Below are positions 1 through 8,542 of a DNA stretch of 18,883 nt, in pieces. The stretch is from Alphaproteobacteria bacterium UBA6149 (lineage in GTDB: Bacteria > Pseudomonadota > Alphaproteobacteria > Rickettsiales > UBA998), in contig DIUV01000021.1 of NCBI GenBank assembly GCA_002423155.1, positions 1-18,883 on the forward strand, in the 5' to 3' direction. A program made the position numbers and the translations under genes. The notes beneath the pieces were generated by a model that searched no databases, was not told where the DNA came from, and saw only the letters and a program-made list of their open reading frames with translations. Every line of letters begins with the position of its first letter. Positions within the stretch are counted from its first letter, which is position 1.

Positions 1-25
1 CGCGATTAAATTTCTCTTTAGCCAT
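1..25 (-). CDS. tuf: Elongation factor Tu, N-terminal fragment (cut by window edge)
   Basis: Only the first eight codons are inside the window and they read MAKEKFNR, the usual start of proteobacterial EF-Tu. EF-Tu is the GTPase that brings aminoacyl-tRNA to the ribosome. A GAGG ribosome-binding site lies 9 nt upstream of the ATG, in the 24-nt gap after the fusA stop. The position directly downstream of fusA is the standard str operon arrangement. The call rests on the short N-terminal match plus this context; the rest of the gene lies beyond the window start. Confidence 0.9.
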
Positions 26-49
26 TGCTTTATTCCTCTTTTCAGCTTT

Positions 50-2140
50 TTATGCTACTTTTTTCTTAATTTCTTCCGCCACATTGCTTGGCACTTCTTC
101 GTAATGGTCAAATACCATTGAATATTGTGCGCGACCTTGTGACATTGAACGTAATGTATTTACATAACCGAACATGCTTGCCAATGGCACCATGGCATTG
201 ATAACCCGAGCATTACCACGTGCATCCATGCTGGTTACCTGACCGCGACGTGAAGATAAATCTCCAATAATATCGCCCATGTAATCTTCTGGGGTTACTA
301 CTTCCACTTTCATGATTGGCTCTAGCAATTTTGGCGATGCTTTCACCATACCTTCACGGAAAGCAGCGCGACCAGCAATCTCAAACGCCATAACGCTTGA
401 ATCGACATCATGGTAAGCACCGTCTTTCAAAGTTGCCTTAAAGTCAATCATCGGGAAGCCCGCGACCACACCATTATTCATAACGGATTCAATACCTTTT
501 TGTACCCCAGGTACATATTCACGCGGCACTGAACCACCAACCACTTTGCTTTCGAAAGTAAAGCCCAAACCGGCTTCTTGCGGTTCGAATTCGATGATAA
601 CGCGAGCGAACTGACCAGCACCACCAGATTGTTTCTTGTGGGTGTAATCCATTGTGTATGGTTTGCTGATAGTCTCACGATAAGCAACTTGTGGGTTACC
701 TACGTTTGCTTCAACTTTAAACTCACGTTTCATACGGTCGATAATAATTTCCAAATGCAACTCGCCCATACCTTTTAGGATGGTTTGACCAGTTTCTTCA
801 TTGGTAGATACGCGTAAAGAAGGATCTTCTGCTACCAAACGTGACAAAGCTTGACCCATTTTTTCTTGGTCGGCTTTAGTTTTTGGCTCCACAGCTACTT
901 CGATTACCGGCTCTGGGAATTCCATACGCTCCAAGATAACTTGGCTTTCTGCAGTACAGAGAGTATCACCAGTAGTGGTATCTTTCAAACCTGCCAAAGC
1001 AACGATATCGCCAGCGAAAGCTTCTTTTACGTCTTCACGGCTGTTTGCATGCATAAGCAACATACGACCAACGCGTTCTTTTTTGTCTTTTACGGTGTTC
1101 ATCACATAAGAACCACTTTCCAATTTACCCGAATAAATACGGATAAAAGTTAGTGAACCTACGAATGGATCATTCATGATTTTGAAGCCCAAAGCCGCGA
1201 AAGGCTCGGTATCAGAAGGCAATCTTACGATTTCCGCTTCAGTTTTAACATCAATACCTTTAATCGGAGGGATGTCTAATGGGCTAGGTAGATAATCTAC
1301 CACTGCATCTAACATTGGCTGTACGCCTTTGTTTTTAAATGCAGAACCGCAAACCACTGGTACGAATTTCAAGCCAATTGCACCTTTACGGATACAAGCT
1401 TTTAATTGCTCGATAGTAGGCTCTTCGCCTTCTAAATATTTTTCCATCAAAGCATCGTCCATCTCCACCGCGGTTTCCACCATCTGGTCGTGATATTCTT
1501 TTGACTTTGCTTTCATATCTTCAGGGATATCGGTATATTCAAATTCCGCACCTAAAGATTCATCTTTCCAAACAATTGCTTGCATACGTAGCAAGTCAAT
1601 TACGCCTTTGAAGTTTTCTTCCGAACCAATTGGTAATTGCAATACCAAAGGAACTGCACCCAAACGGCTGATAATCATATCTACGCAACGATAGAAATCG
1701 GCGCCGATACGATCCATTTTATTTACAAAGCACATACGCGGTACATTGTATTTATCTGCTTGGCGCCATACAGTTTCTGATTGCGGTTCTACACCAGCAA
1801 CCGAGTCAAACACTGCTACTGCACCATCTAGTACACGCAAAGAACGCTCTACTTCAATGGTGAAATCCACGTGTCCGGGAGTATCAATAATGTTAATACG
1901 ATGTTGTACACCGCCGCTACCAGTCCAGAAACAAGTAGTTGCCGCAGAGGTAATAGTAATACCACGCTCTTGCTCTTGTTCCATCCAATCCATAGTAGCT
2001 GCACCTTCGTGCACTTCACCAATTTTATGGGATTTACCAGTATAATAAAGAATACGTTCCGTAGTAGTGGTTTTTCCAGCGTCAATATGCGCCATGATAC
2101 CAATATTACGATAATGCTCTAAACTTGTGACGCGTGCCAT
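50..2140 (-). CDS. fusA: Elongation factor G
   Basis: This 696-residue protein is the translocation GTPase that moves tRNAs and mRNA through the ribosome after peptide-bond formation, and works with RRF in ribosome recycling. The P-loop AHIDAGKT is at residues 17-24, followed by the G3 motif DTPGHVDF near residue 88 and the G4 motif NKMD near residue 141. The C-terminal domains IV and V are complete and the length is normal for the family. The start MARVTSLEHYRNIGIMAHID is typical of alphaproteobacteria. An AGGAAA Shine-Dalgarno sequence overlaps the rpsG stop codon, and only 11 nt separate the two genes, which suggests translational coupling. There is no sign of disruption. Confidence 0.98.
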   Translation of the reverse strand: MARVTSLEHYRNIGIMAHIDAGKTTTTERILYYTGKSHKIGEVHEGAATMDWMEQEQERGITITSAATTCFWTGSGGVQHRINIIDTPGHVDFTIEVERSLRVLDGAVAVFDSVAGVEPQSETVWRQADKYNVPRMCFVNKMDRIGADFYRCVDMIISRLGAVPLVLQLPIGSEENFKGVIDLLRMQAIVWKDESLGAEFEYTDIPEDMKAKSKEYHDQMVETAVEMDDALMEKYLEGEEPTIEQLKACIRKGAIGLKFVPVVCGSAFKNKGVQPMLDAVVDYLPSPLDIPPIKGIDVKTEAEIVRLPSDTEPFAALGFKIMNDPFVGSLTFIRIYSGKLESGSYVMNTVKDKKERVGRMLLMHANSREDVKEAFAGDIVALAGLKDTTTGDTLCTAESQVILERMEFPEPVIEVAVEPKTKADQEKMGQALSRLVAEDPSLRVSTNEETGQTILKGMGELHLEIIIDRMKREFKVEANVGNPQVAYRETISKPYTMDYTHKKQSGGAGQFARVIIEFEPQEAGLGFTFESKVVGGSVPREYVPGVQKGIESVMNNGVVAGFPMIDFKATLKDGAYHDVDSSVMAFEIAGRAAFREGMVKASPKLLEPIMKVEVVTPEDYMGDIIGDLSSRRGQVTSMDARGNARVINAMVPLASMFGYVNTLRSMSQGRAQYSMVFDHYEEVPSNVAEEIKKKVA

Positions 2141-2151
2141 TATATTATTTC

Positions 2152-2622
2152 CTACCAGCGATAATGTGAGAATGCGCGGTTTGCTTCCGCCATTTTATGA
2201 GTATCTTCACGTTTTTTAACCGAAGTACCGCGACCATTGATTGCATCGAGCAACTCAGCAGCAACCCGCTCACGAGCAGTACGCTCAGAACGAGAACGCA
2301 TAGCTTTAATCAACCAACGCAAAGCCAAAGCTTGGCGGCGATCTTCGCGAACTTCTACAGGAACTTGATAAGTCGCACCACCAACGCGGCGAGAACGAAC
2401 TTCTACCGAAGGTTTAACATTATCTAATGCCGCAGAAAACAACTCTAGCGGATCTTTACCAGTTTTTTTCTGAATAAGCTCAAACGCACCATAAACGATG
2501 TTTTCGGCTACTGATTTTTTGCCTTCAATCATTAGGCAATTCATGAACTTGCTTACTACCATGCTGCCATATTTAGCATCTGGAAGCACTACTCTTTTTA
2601 CCGCTGCGCGACGACGTGACAT
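2152..2622 (-). CDS. rpsG: 30S ribosomal protein S7
   Basis: This 156-residue protein is the small-subunit primary binding protein that nucleates folding of the 16S rRNA 3' major domain and lines the E site. The N-terminus MSRRRAAVKRVVLPD and the internal block VGGATYQVPVEVR are family signatures, and the length is standard for bacteria. It lies 11 nt downstream of rpsL and 11 nt upstream of fusA, in the conserved str operon order. In E. coli, S7 represses translation of this operon by binding the rpsL-rpsG spacer. Here that spacer is only 11 nt, so the same feedback structure is unlikely in that form. Confidence 0.98.
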   Translation of the reverse strand: MSRRRAAVKRVVLPDAKYGSMVVSKFMNCLMIEGKKSVAENIVYGAFELIQKKTGKDPLELFSAALDNVKPSVEVRSRRVGGATYQVPVEVREDRRQALALRWLIKAMRSRSERTARERVAAELLDAINGRGTSVKKREDTHKMAEANRAFSHYRW

Positions 2623-2633
2623 ATATAACTCTC

Positions 2634-3005
2634 TTATTTAGGGCGTTTCGTGCCGTATCCAGAACGGCTTTGTTTTCTGTCTTTAACACCTTGAGTATCC
2701 AAGGCACCACGAATGATATGATAACGAACCCCAGGTAAATCTTTTACACGGCCACCGCGAATAAGCACTACGGAGTGCTCTTGCAGATTGTGACCTTCAC
2801 CGGGGATATAGCTAGTAACCTCAAAACCATTAGTCAAACGCACACGCGCAACTTTACGCAAAGCGGAGTTCGGTTTTTTCGGGGTAGTGGTATAAACACG
2901 CGTACACACGCCACGTTTTTGTGGGCAAGCTTCCATTGCTGGAACTTTGTTGCGCTTGATCTGCGCTTGGCGTGGTTTACGCACCAACTGGTTAATTGTA
3001 GGCAT
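2634..3005 (-). CDS. rpsL: 30S ribosomal protein S12
   Basis: This 123-residue protein belongs to the decoding centre of the small subunit and affects translational accuracy and streptomycin sensitivity. The hallmark TTTPKKPNSALRK starts at residue 39, and GGRVKDLPGVRY at residue 84. Lys43 and Lys88, the two common sites of streptomycin-resistance substitutions, are both lysine, so the allele looks wild type at those positions. Asp89 is the residue that RimO methylthiolates in other bacteria. It is the first gene of the str operon, with an AGGAAAG ribosome-binding site before the ATG and a promoter candidate about 100 nt upstream. Confidence 0.98.
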   Translation of the reverse strand: MPTINQLVRKPRQAQIKRNKVPAMEACPQKRGVCTRVYTTTPKKPNSALRKVARVRLTNGFEVTSYIPGEGHNLQEHSVVLIRGGRVKDLPGVRYHIIRGALDTQGVKDRKQSRSGYGTKRPK

Positions 3006-3104
3006 AAATGCTTTCCTGCTTCTGTATATTTAATGCGCTTAAGGTACTATGAAATCACCAATAAATCAGTATTTCACCCAATATCCCTGTCTGCGGAGTC
3101 GCAC

Positions 3105-3133
3105 AATCTAATGATGAGCCTCGCTTACGTCAA
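3105..3133 (-). promoter_or_regulatory. Candidate sigma70 promoter of the str operon
   Basis: On the minus strand, TTGACG and TAGATT are separated by exactly 17 nt. Transcription would begin near 3098, giving a leader of roughly 90 nt before rpsL. The -35 box is near consensus and the -10 matches four of six positions. This is the best promoter-like sequence in the divergent spacer between rpsL and the M23 peptidase gene. It was predicted by eye and has no transcript support. Confidence 0.55.
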
Positions 3134-3300
3134 GCTGATTTTTCACAAAAGTGGCTTTTTTGCAGATATTTGCACTATTATGCTCTTTTTGGTTGAGCTT
3201 TGGAGAATTCGGGGGTAGTTTGTCGGTGCTCATCTGGTTATAGATGACCAACACTATATATAGTTTTTTATTATGTGTTGTATGTAAACAAGGAAACCGA
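3134..3300. other. Divergent intergenic region between rpsL and the M23 peptidase gene
   Basis: This stretch has no convincing gene. On the plus strand a weak promoter-like pair, TTGAGC at 3193-3198 and TAGTTT at 3216-3221 with 17-nt spacing, could serve the peptidase gene. A small hairpin with stem TCATCT/AGATGA lies around 3231-3246. Both are weak predictions. An AAGGAAA ribosome-binding site at 3290-3296 ends the region. Confidence 0.35.
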
Positions 3301-4767
3301 GTGTACATGAAGCCTTACCAACATATTTTCCCTGCTAATCCTCATCCTTTATCCAATGCTCATAAGCGTGCGAAACGCTTGCGTGTATCTTGGTTTGTTT
3401 TAGGAACCGCTTTTGGAATCATGTCTTCTACAGCGGTTTCTTTGCTTATTAATAATAATTCTTCAGATGAAGTTGCGGAGCAAGTTGCTAATCAACCATT
3501 ACCTGTGGGGGTCGCGCTAACTGATGATGCAAAAAAGCTCCCTGTATTAAAACCACAATCAGCCAATGCTACAATAGCAGGAACGGCGGATGATTCTGTT
3601 CAAGAACAAGCTTCAGCGCAAGAATGGCCGCGTGAAGTGGAAATCACCCTTTCTAATGGCGATACTATCTCTAATATATTAGAAGATCAGGGCGTGAGCA
3701 AAGAAGTTACTGCGCAGTTAATAAAAGACGCTAGAAAAACTTTTAATCCAAGAAGCTTAAAAGCTGGTTTAAATGTGCGCTTGTTACTAGATAAAGACAC
3801 TTCGCGCAAAGGAGAAGACGCGGCAATATTGAAACATTTGGCGATTACGCTTTCTAAAGTTTCGGAAATTCAGATTGATGCCCAAAAAGATGGTGGCTTT
3901 AATATAAAACGTATCGAAAAGAAATTACAGGCGAAAACTGCGCGGGGTGGTGGGGTTATTTCTGAAAAATCATCCAGCATTTACGAAGTAGCCTCACGTA
4001 GCGGAATGCCGCGTGGCGTGGTTAGCGAAATTATTAAAGCATTCAGTTATGATATAGATTTTCAACGTGATTTACATCATGGTGATAGAATTGACGTGCT
4101 TTATGAGAAAATGGTAACCGATAAAGGTGAAACCATTAAATCGGGTGACGTTTTATATGCGGAAATGATTATTGGCGGAAAATCTTATAAAATATATCAT
4201 TTTGAAGATGATGGTGTGGGACGTTTTTACAATGAAAATGGTGAAAGCATCGTGAAGCAATTATTGCGTACCCCCATTGATGGTGCACGTATTTCTTCTG
4301 GTTATGGCATGCGTTTACACCCAATCATGGGATATAGTAAAATGCATAAGGGGATAGATTTCGCGGCTCCACGCGGAACTCCAATATATGCAGCTGGTGA
4401 TGGTGTAGTTACTTTTGCTGCGCAAAAAAATGGCTATGGAAATTTTGTCCAAGTAAAACATAATGGTACTTATTCTACCGCTTATGGGCATTGCACTGGT
4501 TTTGCTAGTGGTATTCGTGCTGGTCGTAAAGTGCGCCAAGGACAGGTTATTGCCTATGTTGGTTCTACTGGGCGTTCAACAGGCCCGCACTTACATTATG
4601 AAATCTTAAAAGCTGGGGTTAATATTAATCCTGCTGGTGTGCAATTTGCTGGTAGCAATAAGCTGAGTGGAAATTTATTTGCTAAATTTCAGCAGCAGAA
4701 AAATACTATTAAATCTAATTTGGCTAGCTTAGTTATACCAGGTGAGACTAAAGTGGCTTCTAAATAG
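3301..4767 (+). CDS. Membrane-anchored M23 family peptidoglycan metallopeptidase
   Basis: This is a LytM-type zinc endopeptidase expected to cleave peptide cross-bridges in periplasmic peptidoglycan, or to act as an amidase activator. After a short basic cytoplasmic N-terminus there is one hydrophobic segment (SWFVLGTAFGIMSSTAVSLL), a signal anchor. A LysM/OapA-like stretch follows (TLSNGDTISNILEDQGV). The C-terminal M23 domain holds both zinc motifs: the HKGIDF pair and GPHLHYE. Reading is open from an ATG at 3244, but the ribosome-binding site at 3290-3296 favours GTG 3301 (6-nt spacing) or ATG 3307. I annotate from 3301, giving about 488 residues. It diverges from the str operon and is followed after 10 nt by the acetyltransferase gene. 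Confidence 0.92.
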   Translation: MYMKPYQHIFPANPHPLSNAHKRAKRLRVSWFVLGTAFGIMSSTAVSLLINNNSSDEVAEQVANQPLPVGVALTDDAKKLPVLKPQSANATIAGTADDSVQEQASAQEWPREVEITLSNGDTISNILEDQGVSKEVTAQLIKDARKTFNPRSLKAGLNVRLLLDKDTSRKGEDAAILKHLAITLSKVSEIQIDAQKDGGFNIKRIEKKLQAKTARGGGVISEKSSSIYEVASRSGMPRGVVSEIIKAFSYDIDFQRDLHHGDRIDVLYEKMVTDKGETIKSGDVLYAEMIIGGKSYKIYHFEDDGVGRFYNENGESIVKQLLRTPIDGARISSGYGMRLHPIMGYSKMHKGIDFAAPRGTPIYAAGDGVVTFAAQKNGYGNFVQVKHNGTYSTAYGHCTGFASGIRAGRKVRQGQVIAYVGSTGRSTGPHLHYEILKAGVNINPAGVQFAGSNKLSGNLFAKFQQQKNTIKSNLASLVIPGETKVASK

Positions 4768-4777
4768 TTTTTCTTTA

Positions 4778-5263
4778 ATGATTCGCAAACTATCTCCAGA
4801 TGATTTTGACCAGTGGAAGCAGCTTCGCTTAGAAGCGGTGCGTTTATGTCCCACATCTTTTGGTGAGTCTTATTCTGGGGTTGAGCAACAAGACCAAGAA
4901 TGGTTTGCTCAATCTTTGCAACGAGGCGATGTTTTTGCTTATCATAAAGATGAAAAAATGGTCGGTCTGATTGGAACTTTTACCATGCAACCCAGCAATA
5001 TGCGGCATCGGGCAGTTATATTTGGCTTATATGTTAAAGGTGAATATCGTAAGCTGGGAATCGCCAGCGCATTGCTTGAATATGCTCTTACTCATATTTC
5101 TGATAACCACCAACAAGCTCATTTGACGGTTGCCGTTGATAATTCAGCAGCGATTGCGCTTTATAAAAAACTCGGGTTTGTTATTTATGGAACGGATGCT
5201 AGAGCATTGCTGATTGATGGAAAATATTATGATGAATATATGATGGTTAAAGATAACTTCTAA
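4778..5263 (+). CDS. GNAT family N-acetyltransferase
   Basis: This protein of about 161 residues is predicted to transfer an acetyl group from acetyl-CoA to an unknown amine. The core GNAT pattern is visible: a beta strand AVIFGLYVKGEYR, the CoA-binding loop RKLGIASALL (R-x-x-G-x-A), and the late motif AVDNSAAIALYKKLGFVIYG. The reading frame is open upstream to 4742, but that overlaps the end of the peptidase gene. ATG 4778 begins MIRKLSPDDFDQW, a typical GNAT start, and is preferred. It lies 10 nt after the peptidase stop, which suggests cotranscription. The substrate cannot be inferred from the sequence. Confidence 0.88.
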   Translation: MIRKLSPDDFDQWKQLRLEAVRLCPTSFGESYSGVEQQDQEWFAQSLQRGDVFAYHKDEKMVGLIGTFTMQPSNMRHRAVIFGLYVKGEYRKLGIASALLEYALTHISDNHQQAHLTVAVDNSAAIALYKKLGFVIYGTDARALLIDGKYYDEYMMVKDNF

Positions 5264-5291
5264 ATCTATAAAACGAAAAAGGCAAACAAAC

Positions 5292-5654
5292 ATGAGTAAA
5301 ATAGAACGTATTGAAGCTGGTAGCCGTATGAGTGAAGCGGTTATTTATGATGGTAAGGTTTATACCGCTGGGGTAATTGCTGGTGAAACAATAGGGAAAT
5401 CCGTTTTTGAACAAACAACTGATGTGTTAGCGCAAATAGATGAATTACTAGCGCAAGCAGGTAGCGATAAAACACGAATTCTAAAAGCGAATATCTGGCT
5501 GACCGACATGCGTAATTTTGACCAATTAAATAAAGCTTGGGATGCGTGGGTAGTGGCAGGGCAAGCACCAGCTCGCGCAACGGTGGAAGCAAAACTGGCA
5601 GCTACAGGTTATGATGTGGAAATTATGGTAGAAGCCGCTCTTGGTAAAAACTAA
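5292..5654 (+). CDS. RidA family protein (YjgF/YER057c/UK114)
   Basis: This 120-residue protein has the single-domain RidA fold, which forms trimers. Canonical RidA hydrolyses reactive enamine/imine intermediates released by PLP enzymes such as threonine dehydratase. The conserved arginine lies in the QAPARATVEA block near residue 98, and the acidic C-terminal segment DVEIMVEA matches the family ending. The N-terminus (RMSEAVIYDGKVYTAG) resembles the Rid branches often called TdcF- or YoaB-like rather than archetypal RidA, so enamine deaminase activity is an inference. It is flanked by the GNAT gene (28 nt) and the FAD oxidoreductase gene (12 nt) on the same strand. Confidence 0.9.
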   Translation: MSKIERIEAGSRMSEAVIYDGKVYTAGVIAGETIGKSVFEQTTDVLAQIDELLAQAGSDKTRILKANIWLTDMRNFDQLNKAWDAWVVAGQAPARATVEAKLAATGYDVEIMVEAALGKN

Positions 5655-5666
5655 GTACATTAAAAC

Positions 5667-7268
5667 ATGCTCCGCCTGACCGAAATCAAACTCACCCTCG
5701 ACCATCCACCTGAAGCGATTGCGGCGGCGGCACTTGCACGTTTAAAAATCCCTGCAAGTGATTTAATATCTTGCACGATATTTCGCCGGGCGCATGATGC
5801 ACGTAAAAAATCCGCCATCATGCTGATTTATTCACTGGATGTGGAGGTGAAAAACGAAGCGGAGTTATTAAAACGCTGTGCAGATGATGCCCATATTAAA
5901 CCCACCCCCAATATTGATTATCAATTCGTAGCTCATGCGCCAAAAAATCTGGAAAAACGCCCGATAATCATTGGCGCTGGTCCCTGCGGACTTTTTGCTG
6001 CGCTTTTGCTTGCCCAAATGGGCTTTCGTCCCATAATTCTTGACCGGGGGAAAATAGTGCGCGAGCGGACTAAAGACACTTGGAAATTATGGCGTGAGTC
6101 AAAACTAAATCCTGAATCAAACGTGCAATATGGCGAAGGTGGAGCCGGCACATTTTCTGACGGGAAATTATATAGCCAAGTCAAAGACCCACGCCATCTC
6201 GGCCGCAAAGTATTAACCGAGTTTGTTAAAGCCGAAGCACCGCCCGAAATATTAGTCGAAGCGCATCCGCATATTGGCACTTTTCGTTTGGTGAAAATGG
6301 TAGAAAATATGCGCCGCACCATCGAAGAACTCGGCGGCGAATATCGTTTTGAAAGCCGGGTGACTGATTTAGATATTGATGAAAACCGTCAAATCCGTGG
6401 AGTGATGCTCGCAAATGGGGAGCATATAGAAGCAGACCAGGTAGTGCTCGCCATTGGGCATAGTGCAAGAGATACTTTTGAGATGCTGGAAAATCGTGGA
6501 GTTTATATTGAGGCAAAGCCCTTTTCAGTCGGCTTTCGCATTGAACATCCGCAATCACTCATCGACATCGCACGTTTTGGCGCGGCGGCTGGCAACCCTA
6601 TTTTGGGCGCGGCAGATTATAAATTAGTCCACCATGCCAGTAACGGACGCGATGTATATAGTTTCTGCATGTGCCCCGGTGGAACCGTAGTCGCCGCTGC
6701 CTCGGAAGCCGGACGAGTCGTCACCAACGGCATGAGCCAATATTCAAGAGCCAAACGCAATGCTAATGCTGGTATAGTCGTAGGCATCACCCCTGCCGAC
6801 TACCCAGAAGGGGTGTTAGCAGGCGTAGATTTTCAACGCAAATGGGAATCCGCTGCCTTTATTGCCGGGGGCAGAACTTACGCCGCGCCAGCACAATTAG
6901 TGGGAGATTTCCTCGCCGGAGTGCCCTCCACTAATTTAGGAACCGTAATCCCCTCTTACAAACCAGCGGTCACCCCTACAGACCTTTCCAGCTGCTTGCC
7001 CGATTATGCCATAGAAGCCATCCGCGAGGCACTCCCAGCTTTTGGCAAACAAATCAAAGGGTTTGACATGATGGATGCAGTGCTCACTGGCGTAGAAACT
7101 CGCACCTCCTCCCCCATCCGCATAAAACGCGACGAAACTTTCCAGAGTTTAAATACTAAAGGATTATTCCCCGCTGGTGAAGGCGCTGGCTATGCTGGCG
7201 GCATTCTCTCTGCTGGGATAGATGGGATTAAGATAGCGGAAGCGGTGGCGCAGAGTATTTTGGGATGA
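5667..7268 (+). CDS. FAD-dependent oxidoreductase, COG2509 type
   Basis: This 533-residue protein belongs to a conserved but poorly characterised flavoprotein family. An N-terminal domain of about 95 residues precedes the dinucleotide-binding fold, whose Rossmann motif GAGPCGLFAALLLAQMG starts near residue 102 and ends in the acidic LDRG. The block NVQYGEGGAGTFSDGKLYS and a second FAD-contact motif near the C-terminus (GLFPAGEGAGYAGGILSAG) are typical of this family. The physiological substrate is unknown. Its start is 12 nt after the ridA-like stop, so it is probably the last gene of that run. It converges with the methyltransferase gene, leaving 29 nt between stops. Confidence 0.88.
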   Translation: MLRLTEIKLTLDHPPEAIAAAALARLKIPASDLISCTIFRRAHDARKKSAIMLIYSLDVEVKNEAELLKRCADDAHIKPTPNIDYQFVAHAPKNLEKRPIIIGAGPCGLFAALLLAQMGFRPIILDRGKIVRERTKDTWKLWRESKLNPESNVQYGEGGAGTFSDGKLYSQVKDPRHLGRKVLTEFVKAEAPPEILVEAHPHIGTFRLVKMVENMRRTIEELGGEYRFESRVTDLDIDENRQIRGVMLANGEHIEADQVVLAIGHSARDTFEMLENRGVYIEAKPFSVGFRIEHPQSLIDIARFGAAAGNPILGAADYKLVHHASNGRDVYSFCMCPGGTVVAAASEAGRVVTNGMSQYSRAKRNANAGIVVGITPADYPEGVLAGVDFQRKWESAAFIAGGRTYAAPAQLVGDFLAGVPSTNLGTVIPSYKPAVTPTDLSSCLPDYAIEAIREALPAFGKQIKGFDMMDAVLTGVETRTSSPIRIKRDETFQSLNTKGLFPAGEGAGYAGGILSAGIDGIKIAEAVAQSILG

Positions 7269-7270
7269 AA

Positions 7271-7300
7271 TAAAATTTTTAAATCACCCTTTAAATTTTA
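7271..7300. terminator. Possible AT-rich bidirectional terminator between convergent genes
   Basis: An imperfect inverted repeat (TAAAATTTTTAAA then TTTAAATTTTA around a short TCACCC loop) fills the gap between the FAD oxidoreductase stop and the methyltransferase stop, and just overlaps the latter. The stem is entirely A/T, so it would be weak. It is listed because it is the only symmetrical element in this convergent spacer. Confidence 0.3.
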
Positions 7301-8542
7301 CCCGACATCTGCAATTTGCAAAATTGTTCTTTGAGTATCTGGTTTTATATAATTTTCCAGTCGCTTTATTTCTAGTGCAGGAGAATTAATTATATAAACA
7401 TCTCGACAATCACTCTCAAAAAAATCTTCAGATGTTTTTATTAAAATCATTTGCGAATTATGCTTTGTTTTGGCGGCTTTTAATAAAGCACTAATAGATT
7501 CAAAAACGCTTTCATTTTCTCTTTGTACCCTTATGAGGCATACACAACCATTTAGATTTTTTTTAAGAATTGCGTCAATGCCAGCATTTCTTGCAATTCT
7601 GTTACAATCTATTCCAACTAAATGAGCATCCACCCATTCATCAAAAATCTTGTAGGCTTCTTCTCCTTTTTGTAACAAAGCGGATTGCGTTTTAATGGGA
7701 TTTATAAGCCTGTAATTTGCTAATTCTACCGCATCTTTAGATATATCTATTCCCACAGAATTTCTATTTGTTAATTTTGCCGCAACACATGTTGTTCCGC
7801 TTCCACAAAATGGATCAAAAACTTCATCTCCTTCTTCTGAAGCTAGGCGAATAATTTTTTCCAACAAATTAAGAGGTTTCTGGGTTGGATAACCAGTTCT
7901 CTCTTGCGCCTTAGGATTTAGGAAAGGAATCTCCCATACATCTCCTAATGGCACTCCCTTTTTTTCATCACAAATCATTAAATTACCATCTGAGTCCTTA
8001 GCATATATTGCCTTACCCCGATAATCTCTTTTGCGTTTTTGCAGTATTTGATCAACATTGGTGGTTGCACTGTAACCTGTATATTCTTTATTAAACTTAA
8101 AATTATTAGTTTTAGAATAATAAAAAATATTTTGATGCTGCGGCAACAATCCATTTCGTGAATTTGACCAGCGTTTATAATACCAAATTATTTCCGATCT
8201 AAAATTATCTCTTCCAAATTCTTCATCCAATATATTGCGTATAGAGTTAGACGCCTTATTATCACAATGAACAAAAATTGATCCCGTATCTTTTAAAATA
8301 CGCCTCATTTCATGAACTCGCAAACTCAGGAAATTTATATAGTCTTTTTCAGATTTCCAAACATCAGAGAATTGATAAAGTTTTTCTCCGTTTCTGGTTG
8401 AAAGCAAATGTTCCCTTCCTGTAAAAAACGGCGGATCCAAATAAATTAAATCAAACCTTTTATCCGCAAATCCTTGCATTACTTCAAGGCAATCTCCCAA
8501 ATATATTTTATGATTATTATTGTGATTATTATTTTGCTGCAT
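7298..8542 (-). CDS. Type II DNA methyltransferase, beta-class amino (probably N6-adenine)
   Basis: This 414-residue protein is predicted to methylate DNA with S-adenosylmethionine and protect sites from the neighbouring endonuclease. The catalytic motif DPPF is at residues 36-39, and the SAM-binding motif DPFCGSGTT follows at 243-251. That order defines the beta class. A variable region between about residues 100 and 215 is the likely target-recognition segment. DPPF more often goes with N6-adenine than with N4-cytosine chemistry. About 130 residues follow the methyltransferase core and form an extra C-terminal domain. The frame is open upstream to 8569, but ATG 8542 has a GAGGA site 8 nt away. 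The gene overlaps the endonuclease gene by 14 nt. Confidence 0.9.
   Translation of the reverse strand: MQQNNNHNNNHKIYLGDCLEVMQGFADKRFDLIYLDPPFFTGREHLLSTRNGEKLYQFSDVWKSEKDYINFLSLRVHEMRRILKDTGSIFVHCDNKASNSIRNILDEEFGRDNFRSEIIWYYKRWSNSRNGLLPQHQNIFYYSKTNNFKFNKEYTGYSATTNVDQILQKRKRDYRGKAIYAKDSDGNLMICDEKKGVPLGDVWEIPFLNPKAQERTGYPTQKPLNLLEKIIRLASEEGDEVFDPFCGSGTTCVAAKLTNRNSVGIDISKDAVELANYRLINPIKTQSALLQKGEEAYKIFDEWVDAHLVGIDCNRIARNAGIDAILKKNLNGCVCLIRVQRENESVFESISALLKAAKTKHNSQMILIKTSEDFFESDCRDVYIINSPALEIKRLENYIKPDTQRTILQIADVG

Noticed and set aside
851..1153. Plus-strand open frames within fusA
   Set aside because: They are antisense shadows of a strongly conserved gene with no features of their own.
2634..3005. 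Streptomycin-resistance allele of rpsL
   Set aside because: Lys43 and Lys88 are both unchanged.
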